A model generated the notes under the pieces. It had not been told where the DNA came from. It ran no database searches and saw nothing but the letters and a program-made list of their open reading frames with translations. Source: Micromonospora sp. CCTCC AA 2012012 (GTDB taxonomy: Bacteria; Actinomycetota; Actinomycetes; Mycobacteriales; Micromonosporaceae). From it: a stretch of DNA of 64,000 nt. Shown one piece after another: positions 25,536 to 34,228 of the stretch. The translations under genes were made by a program, and so were the position numbers. The stretch spans positions 5,766,001-5,830,000 of the forward strand of contig NZ_CP159342.1 of the NCBI RefSeq assembly GCF_040499845.1, given 5' to 3'. The first letter of the stretch is position 1. Each line of letters begins with the position of its first letter.

Positions 25536-25561
25536 CCCTCACGATCACCGACAGGGGTCAG
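25532..25561. terminator. Hairpin between gvpK and the convergent ATPase gene
   Basis: CTGACCC (25532-25538) pairs with GGGTCAG (25555-25561) over a 16-base loop. It includes the gvpK stop and the opposing stop region. Only moderate strength. Confidence 0.4.
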
Positions 25562-27900
25562 GGTTGGTGGGTGGCGGCGTAGGCGGCCAGCCAGGCGACC
25601 TGGTCGGGGTCGAGGGAGGGGCGGACGCGGGTGCGGGCGGACGCGACGTGGGCGGTGGTGACGGTGGCGGCGGTCAGGGACTCCCGCATCGCGGCCAGGG
25701 CCGACTCGCGGACCAGAGCGGCGCAGTCGGCGGCGGAGAAACCCGCCAGCTCCTCGCCGAGGGCGGCCAGGTCCACGTCGGGTGCGAGCGGGACGTGCCG
25801 GGCGGCGGCCCGGAGGATCTCCGCGCGGGCCGGCCCGTCCGGCGGTGGCACATAGACCAGGCGTTCCAGCCGGCCGGGGCGCAGCAGCGCCGGGTCGACC
25901 AGGTCGGGGCGGTTGGTCGCGCCGACCACCACCACGTTCCGCAGCGTCTCCACCCCGTCCAGCTCGGTCAGCAGCGCGGCCACCACCCGGTCGGTCGTAC
26001 CCCCGTCGGTGGCCTGGCCGCGCAGCGGGGCCAGGGCGTCCACCTCGTCCAGGAAGATCAGCGTGGGCGCGGCCTCACGGGCCCGGCGGAACAGCTCCCG
26101 CACCGCACGCTCGCTCTCGCCCACCCACTTCGACAGCAGCTCGGCGCCCTTCACCGACAGCACGTTCGCCCGCCCCGACCCGGCCAGCGCGGTGACCAGA
26201 TAGGTCTTGCCGCAGCCGGGCGGACCATAGAGCAGCACGCCCCGGGGCGGCTGCACACCCAGCCGGGCGAAGGTGTCCGGATAGGTCAGCGGCCAGAGCA
26301 CCGACTCGGTCAGCCGCTCCTTCACCTCGTGCAGGCCACCCACGTCGTCCAGGGTCACCGAGGCCAGCTCCAGGCTCGCCGAGCCGGCCATCGTGGTGGG
26401 GCGGACCACCTCCCGCGCGGCGTCGAAGTCGACCATCGCCACCGTCGGTGACTCCGCCGACTTCTGCCGCAGCGCCGCCCGCACCCCGGCCTCGCGGACC
26501 AGCGCCGCCAGGTCCGCCGCGACGAACCCCGGCGTACGCCCGGCCACCTCGTCCAGCCGGACGTCCTCGGCGAGCGGCACCTGCCGGGTCAGCACGGTCA
26601 ACTGCTCGCGGCGCATCGGCTGGTCCGGCAGCGGCACGGTGATCCGCAGCGAGAGCAGGTCGGGTGCGCGCAACGCCGGATCCACCGACTCCGGCCGGCC
26701 GGTGGTGCAGACGACCGCCGCCCCGGCGCGTACGGTCTCGGCGAGCACCTGCCGGAAGACCGTGGCCAGCGGGCCCGGATCGTCGGCCGGGGCGAGCGCC
26801 TCCACGTCGGTGACCAGCAGGACGGCCGGCCCGTCGGCGCGTACCGCCTCGGCGGCGGCGCGCAGTCGGGCCGCCGCGGCGTCGTTGGTGAGCGCGGCCA
26901 GCTCCGGGGCCCAGAGCGGGCAGACCCGGGCCCGTACCCGGGCGGCCACCGCCCGGACCAGCGCCGACTTGCCCGAGCCGGCCGGCCCGCTCAGCAGCAC
27001 ACCCAGCGACACGGTGGTGCCCAACCGGCCCAGTACGTCCCGGTGGTGGAAGCCGAGGTCGAGCAGTTCGGTCAGCTCGTCGGCCTGGGCCCGCAGCCCG
27101 GGCAGCTCGTCCACGCTCGGCGCCTCGTCCGGCTCGATCAGCTCCGGGGACGCGGCCGGCTCGCCGGACGACGCCGCACCGGTCAGTCGACCGCCGCTGT
27201 CCTGCCCGACCGGGCCGGAGCCGCGGGTGGTGGCGCCCTGCTCCCAACCGACCACGGTGTCCATCGTGACCAGCACGCCGACGGCCGGTCCGGCGGCGAC
27301 CTCTTCGGCGGTGGTCGGCTCGACGGCGGCCCGTTCTGCGGCGACCGGTTCGATGGCGGCGACCGGTTCGACGGCGGCGGCCGGTTCGACGGCGGCCACG
27401 GTGAGCAGGGTGCTGGTCCAGGCGTAGCCGACGGCACTGGCCAGGCTGCGCCGAGCCGCCTCGACCAGGCTGCGTACCGGGGCGTCGGGGAGCACGTCCC
27501 GGGGCAGCAGCGACACGTCGTCCCCGGCGGTGACGACCTTGCCGAGCAGGGCCAGCCGCAGCATCTCCGGGGAGACCGCCGCGACGATCCCCGCCGGGCC
27601 GGTCAGGGTGACCCGGCGGGCGGGGGTGACCGGCAGCGGGCTGACCGTCACCTGCCCGCCGTCGCGCAGACCCAGGTTGCCCAGCAGCAGGTCGTCGGCG
27701 TAGAGCAGGGCGGTGCTCGCGGTCGGCTCGGCCGGGGCGACGATGCCGGCGGTCACCCGCCGGCCGGCCAGGCGTACCGGGTCGCCGGGGCGCAACGCGA
27801 GCGCGGTCAGCACCTCGGGGTGCAGGCGGACGACGCCGCGCCGGGCGTCCAGCGCCGCCGGCCGCAGGCTCGCGGTCAGGGTGAGGTCGGGTTCCGCCAC
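25558..27900 (-). CDS. CDC48-like ATPase with two AAA domains, D1 Walker B altered
   Basis: 780 aa, GTG start. Residues 1-150 look like a CDC48-type double-psi-barrel N-domain (LRPGDPVRLAGRRV). An Ala/Glu/Pro-rich linker (about 175-265, with repeated AVEP units) follows. D1 has Walker A GPAGSGK (305-311), but its Walker B is LLVTDVEAL, with Val366 where the catalytic Glu is expected after Asp365. D2 has GPPGCGK (559-565), Walker B LIFLDEVDAL (Asp618, Glu619) and the arginine-finger region [18 protein letters not shown]. It should unfold or remodel protein complexes. Convergence with a gas vesicle operon that lacks gvpN suggests, but does not prove, a role there. Confidence 0.9.
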   Translation of the reverse strand: MAEPDLTLTASLRPAALDARRGVVRLHPEVLTALALRPGDPVRLAGRRVTAGIVAPAEPTASTALLYADDLLLGNLGLRDGGQVTVSPLPVTPARRVTLTGPAGIVAAVSPEMLRLALLGKVVTAGDDVSLLPRDVLPDAPVRSLVEAARRSLASAVGYAWTSTLLTVAAVEPAAAVEPVAAIEPVAAERAAVEPTTAEEVAAGPAVGVLVTMDTVVGWEQGATTRGSGPVGQDSGGRLTGAASSGEPAASPELIEPDEAPSVDELPGLRAQADELTELLDLGFHHRDVLGRLGTTVSLGVLLSGPAGSGKSALVRAVAARVRARVCPLWAPELAALTNDAAAARLRAAAEAVRADGPAVLLVTDVEALAPADDPGPLATVFRQVLAETVRAGAAVVCTTGRPESVDPALRAPDLLSLRITVPLPDQPMRREQLTVLTRQVPLAEDVRLDEVAGRTPGFVAADLAALVREAGVRAALRQKSAESPTVAMVDFDAAREVVRPTTMAGSASLELASVTLDDVGGLHEVKERLTESVLWPLTYPDTFARLGVQPPRGVLLYGPPGCGKTYLVTALAGSGRANVLSVKGAELLSKWVGESERAVRELFRRAREAAPTLIFLDEVDALAPLRGQATDGGTTDRVVAALLTELDGVETLRNVVVVGATNRPDLVDPALLRPGRLERLVYVPPPDGPARAEILRAAARHVPLAPDVDLAALGEELAGFSAADCAALVRESALAAMRESLTAATVTTAHVASARTRVRPSLDPDQVAWLAAYAATHQP

Positions 27901-27946
27901 CGCCCGACAGTAGCCGCCGACGGCACGCCGTGCCGGTCGTGCCCGG

Positions 27947-28567
27947 TCAGGGCAGCGGTCCGGTGTCCTCCAGCAGCGACGGGTCGCGCCGGATCATCTC
28001 GGCGAGCCGGGCGGCCGGGTCCACGCCCGGCCCGTCCCGACCCGGCGTCCAGGCCGGCACGGTCTTCGCCGACATCGGCCAGGCGGGCGGCGGCTTCGCC
28101 ACAGCCTCCTCGCCGACCGTCACGTCCGGCCCGGCCCAGGACACCCGCAGGGGGTACGCCCGCCCGTCGTGCTCCACCCGCAGGGGGTACGCCCGCCCGT
28201 CGTGCTCCACCCGCAGGGGGTACGCCCGCCCGTCGTGCTCCACCCGCAGGGTGACGGCCAGCCCGGGATGCTCGGCGACCACCCGGCGGACCGCCTCGGC
28301 CACCTCCTCCACCGGATCCCGCACGGCCGGCGTGTTCCCGCCCGGCTCCCGGACGACGGGCGGCTGCCCGACCGGCTCCAGGACCGGCGTGCTGCCGACC
28401 GGCTCCCGAGCAGCCGGCGGGGTCCCGCCCCGCAGCCGGTACGCCCCGCGCGTCGGCTCGGCCGGCCCGGTCACGTCCCCCTCGTCGTCCGGAGTGCCCA
28501 CCCGACGCCGCAGCGCCTCCTCCCGGCGGGCCATCCGGGCCAGTGTCTCGTCCAGATCACCTCTCAT
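27947..28567 (-). CDS. Hypothetical protein with three identical 11-residue repeats, conservon neighbour
   Basis: 206 aa from ATG 28567 (AAAGGGGTGGACGTG upstream; a GTG one codon earlier is also possible). The N-terminus (DLDETLARMARREEALRRRV) is a likely coiled coil. A Pro/Gly-rich middle follows, then VEEVAEAVRRVVAEHPGLAV and three exact copies of LRVEHDGRAYP, which should form a small beta repeat. I do not recognise the family. It is 45 bases downstream of the conservon GTPase gene on the same strand and is probably co-transcribed. Confidence 0.65.
   Translation of the reverse strand: MRGDLDETLARMARREEALRRRVGTPDDEGDVTGPAEPTRGAYRLRGGTPPAAREPVGSTPVLEPVGQPPVVREPGGNTPAVRDPVEEVAEAVRRVVAEHPGLAVTLRVEHDGRAYPLRVEHDGRAYPLRVEHDGRAYPLRVSWAGPDVTVGEEAVAKPPPAWPMSAKTVPAWTPGRDGPGVDPAARLAEMIRRDPSLLEDTGPLP
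28144..28251. repeat. 33-bp tandem repeat, 3.3 identical copies
   Basis: Units at 28144-28176, 28177-28209 and 28210-28242 are identical at the nucleotide level, with 9 more bases matching. The unit is a multiple of 3 and encodes LRVEHDGRAYP on the minus strand. Perfect identity, including third positions, points to recent expansion. Confidence 0.95.
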
Positions 28568-28612
28568 CACGTCCACCCCTTTCCAGGAAACGGGTCGAGC
28601 CGGTCGATCGGT

Positions 28613-29395
28613 TCAGGCGTCCCGCTCCCGGGTCGCCCGTTCCAGTGCGCGGTCCAGGACGACCAGCAGGGCGTCCCGGACGGAGAGCCGCTCGCGCGCG
28701 TCGAACTGCACCAGCGGCACGTGGTCACCGATGGCGAGCGCCCAGCGGACCGAGGCCAGGTCGTGCGCGAGCCGCCCGTCGAAGGCGTTCACCCCCACCA
28801 CGAAGGGCAGCCCGGCCCGCTCGAAGAAGTCGATCGCCGGATAGCAGTCGTCGAGCCGGGCGCTGTCCACCACCACCAGCGCGCCGAGCGCGCCCCGGGC
28901 CAGGTCGTCCCACATGAACCCGAACCGGGCCTGACCGGGGGTGCCGAAGAGATAGAGCTTCAGGCTGCGGTCGATGGTCACGCAGCCGAAGTCCATCGCC
29001 ACCGTGGTGGTCGTCTTCGTCGACCGTACGCCCGGGTCGTCGACGCCGATCCCGGCGCTGGTCATCTCCGCCTCGGTGGTCAGCGGGGCGATCTCGGAGA
29101 TCGCCCCCACCGTGGTGGTCTTGCCGACGCCGAACCCACCGGCGATGAGGATCTTCACCGGGATCGGCGGCGTACGCCCCGGGGTGCCCGTGACGGTCGG
29201 CGCGGACCCCGCCGGCGGCCGGTACGGCGGCGGCGGTGCCGGCGTGGGCGCGGGCGGCGCGGGCACGGGTGGCGGCACGGCCCGCCCGGGGGCGGAACCG
29301 GGACCGGCCGGGGTGCCGTACCGGGCGGCGGCGCTGTTGGCGGCGAGCCCGCCCGCCGCCGGGACGGGCCATTCAGGTGATCGCACGGAGTCCAT
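28613..29395 (-). CDS. cvnD: Conservon GTP-binding protein CvnD
   Basis: 260 aa from ATG 29395 (TTG 29398 and GTG 29386 also in frame). Residues 25-78 are a Pro/Ala-rich linker, longer than in typical CvnD. The G-domain has the P-loop GGFGVGKTT (86-94), the threonine-rich switch STKTTTTVAMDFG, the LYLFGTPGQARFGFMWDDLA switch-II motif and VVVDSARLDDC; VGVNAFDGR replaces the NKxD-like part. It is a MglA/Ras-like switch thought to work with CvnB and the CvnA sensor at the membrane. It overlaps the cvnC end by 23 bases. Confidence 0.9.
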   Translation of the reverse strand: MDSVRSPEWPVPAAGGLAANSAAARYGTPAGPGSAPGRAVPPPVPAPPAPTPAPPPPYRPPAGSAPTVTGTPGRTPPIPVKILIAGGFGVGKTTTVGAISEIAPLTTEAEMTSAGIGVDDPGVRSTKTTTTVAMDFGCVTIDRSLKLYLFGTPGQARFGFMWDDLARGALGALVVVDSARLDDCYPAIDFFERAGLPFVVGVNAFDGRLAHDLASVRWALAIGDHVPLVQFDARERLSVRDALLVVLDRALERATRERDA

Positions 29396-29846
29396 CAATC
29401 AGTCGCAGGATGATGTCGGGGTCGAGGGCGTCGTCGGTGGCGCCGACGTGCACGTCGAGGTGGCCGGCGGCGCGCAGGTCGCCGACCAGGACCCGGGTCA
29501 CGCCGAAGTGCATCCGCATCCGGGCGGAGATCTCGGCGACCGAGATCGGCTCCCCGCAGAGCGCGACGATCGCCTGGAGTTCCGGGGCGAGCCGGGACGA
29601 CACCGCCCACGAACCGGTCTCCGGCCGGGCGGTCACCTGGGTCTCCAGGCCGATCCCCGGGTCGGCGCCGGCCGTCCGCCCGGCGGTCAGCACGAACGGT
29701 CGCGGGCTGGCCGGTCGCTCCGGACCGGCCTCGGTCGCCTCGGGTTCCGCCGGCGGGGGAGCGCCGACGGGAAACGACCGCAGGTAGGGCCGGATCCGGA
29801 CCCCGGGGTCCGGATCCGGCTCCTCGCCGGCGACCTCCGGGGTCAT
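29373..29846 (-). CDS. cvnC: Conservon DUF742 protein CvnC
   Basis: 157 aa from ATG 29846, overlapping the cvnB stop by 4 bases (ATGA). RPFVLTAGRTAGADPGIGLE then the winged-helix-like LAPELQAIVALCGEPISVAE and ISARMRMHFGVTRVLVGDLR match DUF742. The N-terminal 55 residues are Pro/Glu-rich. CvnC proteins may bridge sensor and GTPase; helix-turn-helix character suggests possible DNA binding, unproven. Confidence 0.9.
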   Translation of the reverse strand: MTPEVAGEEPDPDPGVRIRPYLRSFPVGAPPPAEPEATEAGPERPASPRPFVLTAGRTAGADPGIGLETQVTARPETGSWAVSSRLAPELQAIVALCGEPISVAEISARMRMHFGVTRVLVGDLRAAGHLDVHVGATDDALDPDIILRLIDGLRAIT

Positions 29847-30304
29847 TGCTGAACGGCGTTCTTCAGCTCGGCGATGAGGCGCGGGCTCAGCGCGCCACCG
29901 GCCCGCCCGGCGAAGAGCGTCATCTCGTACGCCACGGTGCCGAGGTTCGCGGACCGGTCCGCGACGACGCCGAGCACCGAACCACTGCTGATCGCGCTGA
30001 TCAGCAGGTAGCCCTCGGCCATGTCGACGATCACCCGGTTCAGTCCGCCGAGGGCGTACCAGCTGGCGGCGCCACCGGCGAGGCTGGTCATCCCGGAGAC
30101 CACCGCGGCGAGTCGTTCCGCGTTGGAGCGGTCCTTGATCGCGGACATGGCCATCAGCAGGCCGTCCGAGGAGACCGCGATCGCCTCCATCACCCCCGCG
30201 GTGCTGGAGGTGAACGAGTCGAGCAGCCAGTTGAAGGTGCGGGCCTCGGGGCTGAGTTCGCCCGGGTGGCTGTCGAGGTTGTCGTGCAGGAACGGGCTGG
30301 TCAC
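29843..30304 (-). CDS. cvnB: Conservon Roadblock/LC7 protein CvnB
   Basis: 153 aa, GTG start overlapping the cvnA stop (GTGA). TFNWLLDSFTSSTAGVMEAI then AVSSDGLLMAMSAIKDRSNA and ERLAAVVSGMTSLAGGAASW is a Roadblock/LC7 fold, the MglB-like partner that acts on small GTPases such as CvnD. The N-terminal 18 residues are an extension. Full-length compared with the family. Confidence 0.92.
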   Translation of the reverse strand: MTSPFLHDNLDSHPGELSPEARTFNWLLDSFTSSTAGVMEAIAVSSDGLLMAMSAIKDRSNAERLAAVVSGMTSLAGGAASWYALGGLNRVIVDMAEGYLLISAISSGSVLGVVADRSANLGTVAYEMTLFAGRAGGALSPRLIAELKNAVQQ

Positions 30305-33072
30305 CGTGATGATCCCTCTTCGTTACGGCGGTCTGGACTGACTTCGCGCAGAGCACGGGCGACGCCCGCCTCGAACTGGGTGATGAGGTCGCGTACCTCG
30401 GTGGGGTCGCCGGGATGCTGGTGGGGCGCCGGTGCGTGCGGCGGCGCGACCGCCAGGTTCGCCCCCGGCACCCGCCGGCTCAGCCGCGGCCGGTCCGGGG
30501 TCGGCCCGGCGCTCTCCGCCGGACCCGGCATCGGCGTCTCCGTCCGGGTCGGCAGGACGCTGCCGGCCGGGGTGGGCAGTGGCATGTCCGCCTGGAGTGG
30601 CCCGGTGGTGCCGGTCGGGGCCGGCCCCGCGCTGCGCGCCCGGGTCTGCTCGGCCCGGAGCACGCCGGACTGGAACTCCTCGACCAGCGCGCGGGCGGCG
30701 GCCGGGTCGGCCAGGGTGGCGTCCACCGGACCGACCACCGGGGCGGTACGCGGCAGGCTGGCCCCGGGCACCCGCTGTCGGATCAGCGGGCGTGTCCCGC
30801 CGGCCGGTGCGCCGGTGAAGGCCGGCGGCGGTGGCGCGGCGGGAGTGCCCGTCGCCGGGAGGACGGGGACGGGCGGTGCCGTCGGATAGCCGCTGCCGAC
30901 GCTCGGCCCGGCGGTGAGCGGGGTCGGCCCGACCGTCCGTCGCGGCAGCACCGCCCCGTCGGCCCCGGTACGGCCGGTCGGGTCGTCCGTCGGGGCAGCG
31001 TCGGCCGGTTCGACGGTACCGAAGGCGTCCCACGGCTCGCCGGCCGCCATGCTCCGGGTGGCCCGGCTCAGCAGCGCCGGGTCGAAGCCGGGCAGTGCCA
31101 GCTCCGGGGCGGTCGGCGCGGCCACCGGTGCCGGGTGCTCGACCGGCACGGCGCTCCGGTGCTCCAGGGCGCGCCGGTCCCGGGCCGGTACGGCGGCCCG
31201 CGCGACCGTCACCCCGGCGCGCTCCGGCCGGCGGATCACCAGCAGTGCCCGGGGGATCTCCAGCCGGGCGGTCACCCCGCCACCCGCGGTGGGGACGAGG
31301 TCCACCGTCCAGCCGTGCCGGCGGGCCAGCCGGCCGACCACGAAGAGCCCGAGCACCTCGGTCGGGGCGAGGTCGAGGCGTTCCCGCCGGGTCAGCCGGG
31401 CGTTCTCCTCGGCGAGGCGTTCCTCGGTCATGCCGATGCCCCGGTCGATCACGGTCAGCCGGGCACCCCCGTCGGTCAGCTCACCGGCCACCACCACGCG
31501 GGTGTGCGGCGGGGAGGAGACGGTGGCGTTCTCCATCAGCTCGGCCAGCGCCAGCACCAGGTCGCCGACGGTGGCCGGCGCGGCCGACACGCCGGGCGGG
31601 ACCTGCACGTCGACCCGGGTGTAGTCCTCGATCTCGCCGAGCGCCAGCCGGACCACGTCGGCCAGCGGCACCGGGGCGACGTGCCCGTCGGTGCCGGCCG
31701 AGCCGGAGAGGACGACCAGGCTGCCGGCGTTGCGGCGCAGCCGGCTGGAGATGTGGTCGAGGCGGTACAGGTCCTCCAGCCGGCCCGGCTCGGTCTCCTG
31801 CCGTTCCAGCCGGTCGATCAGGGCGATCTGCCGGCCGACCAGGTTCTGCGTACGGCGGCCGACGTGGCCGAACATCTGCGCCACGTTGCGTCGGCCGGCG
31901 ACCTGTCGTTCGACCAGCCGGGCGGCGGTGCTCTGCACCCGTTCGAAGGCCCGGGCCAGGTCGCCGATCTCGTCCCGGGCCCGGACGTCCACCGGGTCGA
32001 GTCGGACCGGCTGGACGGATTCGGCCTCGTCGTCGACGACCCGGACCAGTTCGGCCTCGGCGACCCGGGCGACCCGGTCGGCGGAGCGGGTGAGCCGGGT
32101 CAGCGGGCGGGCCACCGTCCGGGCGACGGCCATGCTGAGCAGCACCACGATCAGCAGGACGAGGGCGGCGGCCCCGCCGACCAGCCAGGCGACGGTGAGC
32201 GCGCGCCGCTGGTCGGCGGTGGTCTCGGCGATGACGTCCGCGACGATCTTCTTCTCCACGAACTGGCCGAGCGTGATCATGGAGCGGACGGCCGGGAAGA
32301 GCGCGTCCAGCGGCACCGGGGCGATCGCGGCGACCGGGTCCCGGACACTGTCCACCAGGAAGGTGGGCGAGGTCCGGGCGGCCACCGCCGCGTCGTCCAG
32401 CATGGCGAGCTTGTACTGCTCGCGGTTGATCAGGCCACGGAACCGCTGGTTGTCCACCTGGAGGGCGGACATGCAGGCGATGTAGGCCGCCGCCACCTTC
32501 GGGTCGCTCGTCGCCTTGACCAGCACGATCAGGGTGGCGCACGCGCCCAGCCCCTCGTCGGCGCGCAGCAGCGCGTCCAACGCCAGCACCTGCTGACCGG
32601 CGGAGGTGTTCGTGTCCACCTGGAACGGCAGCCGCAGCGCCTCGATGAGCGCGGTGTCGACCGGCCCGAAGTCCGCCATGATCAGGTCCGGGGTGGCCCT
32701 CCCGGCCAGTACGGCGGTCCGCAGGTCGGCCAGCTTGCGTACGCCGTCGAGGGCCGCCGCGACCCGGTCCGGCAGCGGCTCGGCGCGCAGGTCGGCGACC
32801 CGGTCGTCCACCATGGCCGACTTCTGGATCAGCTCGGTACGGCTCACCCGGCCCAGCAGCAGCCCCACCGAGAGCAGCCGCTCCTGTTGGAGGTCCTGCA
32901 CCAGGCTGCCGATCCGGCTGGCGACCCGGACGGTGGCGGCGATGTCGCCGGCCCGCTGCGCGGCGGCCACCCGGTCGACGACGACCGGTACGGCGAGCCC
33001 CACCATGCTGAACAGCGGGATGATCACGAGCAGGGCGAGCTTGCCCCGGATCCGGAGCCTACCGAGCAGCAT
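30301..33072 (-). CDS. cvnA: Conservon sensor histidine kinase-like protein CvnA with NIT domain
   Basis: 923 aa from ATG 33072 (GTG 33102 is an alternative). TM1 at about 10-32 and TM2 at about 300-325 (LVGGAAALVLLIVVLLSMAV) enclose a helical nitrate/nitrite-sensor-like (NIT) domain, which carries the QDLQQERLLSVGLLLGRVS motif. A HAMP region and helices with LDHISSRLRRNA follow, then a HATPase domain with the N-box ELMENATVSSPP and G-box VIDRGIGMTEERL. The last 300 residues are Pro/Ala-rich. It should sense an outside signal and pass it to CvnB-C-D. It overlaps the upstream gene by 14 bases. Confidence 0.9.
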   Translation of the reverse strand: MLLGRLRIRGKLALLVIIPLFSMVGLAVPVVVDRVAAAQRAGDIAATVRVASRIGSLVQDLQQERLLSVGLLLGRVSRTELIQKSAMVDDRVADLRAEPLPDRVAAALDGVRKLADLRTAVLAGRATPDLIMADFGPVDTALIEALRLPFQVDTNTSAGQQVLALDALLRADEGLGACATLIVLVKATSDPKVAAAYIACMSALQVDNQRFRGLINREQYKLAMLDDAAVAARTSPTFLVDSVRDPVAAIAPVPLDALFPAVRSMITLGQFVEKKIVADVIAETTADQRRALTVAWLVGGAAALVLLIVVLLSMAVARTVARPLTRLTRSADRVARVAEAELVRVVDDEAESVQPVRLDPVDVRARDEIGDLARAFERVQSTAARLVERQVAGRRNVAQMFGHVGRRTQNLVGRQIALIDRLERQETEPGRLEDLYRLDHISSRLRRNAGSLVVLSGSAGTDGHVAPVPLADVVRLALGEIEDYTRVDVQVPPGVSAAPATVGDLVLALAELMENATVSSPPHTRVVVAGELTDGGARLTVIDRGIGMTEERLAEENARLTRRERLDLAPTEVLGLFVVGRLARRHGWTVDLVPTAGGGVTARLEIPRALLVIRRPERAGVTVARAAVPARDRRALEHRSAVPVEHPAPVAAPTAPELALPGFDPALLSRATRSMAAGEPWDAFGTVEPADAAPTDDPTGRTGADGAVLPRRTVGPTPLTAGPSVGSGYPTAPPVPVLPATGTPAAPPPPAFTGAPAGGTRPLIRQRVPGASLPRTAPVVGPVDATLADPAAARALVEEFQSGVLRAEQTRARSAGPAPTGTTGPLQADMPLPTPAGSVLPTRTETPMPGPAESAGPTPDRPRLSRRVPGANLAVAPPHAPAPHQHPGDPTEVRDLITQFEAGVARALREVSPDRRNEEGSSR

Positions 33073-34228
33073 CGAAGGGCCCCCACCGTTCCGGCTCGGC
33101 ACGACGGGCCGGGCCGACGGGCTGGAGCTGACGTGGCTCGGCGGGCGGTTGCCACGGATCGGGCAGCGCGGCGGCCTCCTGCCTCTCCCGCCACTCCTCG
33201 GCGGCCCGGTGGCGGGCCCGGCGTACCGCGGCGAGGAGCACCCCGGCCAGTGCGGCGACCAGCAGGGCGGCCAGTGTGGCGGCGCCGAGGGCCAGCCTGC
33301 GGTCCCGGTCGAACCGGTCGATCCGCTCGGCCAGCAGCGCGTCGAGCTGGTCGAGGATGACGTCGCGCAGCTGCTTGGCGGCGGACTGGGCGGTGCCGCC
33401 GCTGCTGGAGAGCCGGGCCGGGTCGGGTGTCGCCGTGCCGGCGGCCGGCGTGCCGTACGCGCCGAACGCCTCGATGGAGCGCTGGTAGGTGTCCAGCGGG
33501 GTCAGCACGTTGGCGCCCAGCTCGGTGCTCTCGGAGCTGTCCACCGCGGCCCGCAGGTCGTCCACCAGGTCGGTGGCCGGGACGAGGGCGGCCACGCGGA
33601 GTTCCGCCAGCTGGAGGAGGGCCTTGGGCCGCTCGGCGGCGGGGCGTCGGGGAGCCAGCCGGGACACGTCCACGAGCCGGCCGGCGTACACCGTGGCGGT
33701 GGGGAGGTCCCCGGTGATGGCGTCCTGGAGGAAGAAGGAGTCGGACTGCGGGTCGCGGATCAGCCCGGAGCTCTCCCGCACCTTCCGGTACAGGTCCAGC
33801 AGCAGGTCGGTGGCCTCCCCGTACGCGACGAAGGCGGCCTCGGGGTTGCTGATGGCCCGGTCGGGCAGGGCCTCCAGCTTGGCCCGGAGCCCGGCCCACC
33901 GCTCGTGGCTGCGCAGCTCGTCGCCGACGGCACTGTCCACGGTGGCCACCTGCTCCACGGCGGCGGTGAGCGCGCCGCGGGAGACCGTCCCGCCGCCGAC
34001 GGTGACGGACTGGGCCTCGACCAGCGCGTCGGTCACCGGGCCGAGGGCGCGCAGGTAGCGCACGCCGAGCCGTTCCCGCGCGGCCAGGTCCCGGTCGTCC
34101 CCGGTCAGCCGGTAGGTCTGCGTGAAGAGCAGCCCCACCGGGGCGACCAGCGCCACCACGAGCAGCAGGGGCAGGACTCGACCCGACAACCGGGGCCGTC
34201 GACTGACCCGCGACGCGGGGACTGTCAT
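33059..34228 (-). CDS. Conservon-linked membrane sensor-like protein without kinase domain
   Basis: 389 aa, well-supported start (CCGGAGGAGACCGAAC before ATG 34228). TM1 is [20 protein letters not shown]; a long helical outer domain (about 40-290) resembles the NIT/4-helix sensor of the next gene in size and style; TM2 is LGAATLAALLVAALAGVLLA; the cytoplasmic tail is only about 50 residues. First gene of the conservon operon, so probably a partner or co-receptor of CvnA. No enzymatic domain is visible. Confidence 0.78.
   Translation of the reverse strand: MTVPASRVSRRPRLSGRVLPLLLVVALVAPVGLLFTQTYRLTGDDRDLAARERLGVRYLRALGPVTDALVEAQSVTVGGGTVSRGALTAAVEQVATVDSAVGDELRSHERWAGLRAKLEALPDRAISNPEAAFVAYGEATDLLLDLYRKVRESSGLIRDPQSDSFFLQDAITGDLPTATVYAGRLVDVSRLAPRRPAAERPKALLQLAELRVAALVPATDLVDDLRAAVDSSESTELGANVLTPLDTYQRSIEAFGAYGTPAAGTATPDPARLSSSGGTAQSAAKQLRDVILDQLDALLAERIDRFDRDRRLALGAATLAALLVAALAGVLLAAVRRARHRAAEEWRERQEAAALPDPWQPPAEPRQLQPVGPARRAEPERWGPFDAAR

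Noticed and set aside
28144..28251. Regular 33-bp direct repeats considered as a CRISPR array
   Set aside because: The units are directly joined without unique spacers, are in frame within a gene, and no cas gene is in the window.
30415..33360. 981-codon frame opposite cvnA
   Set aside because: Low-complexity Arg/Gly/Pro shadow; cvnA has recognisable NIT and HATPase motifs and overlaps its operon partners.
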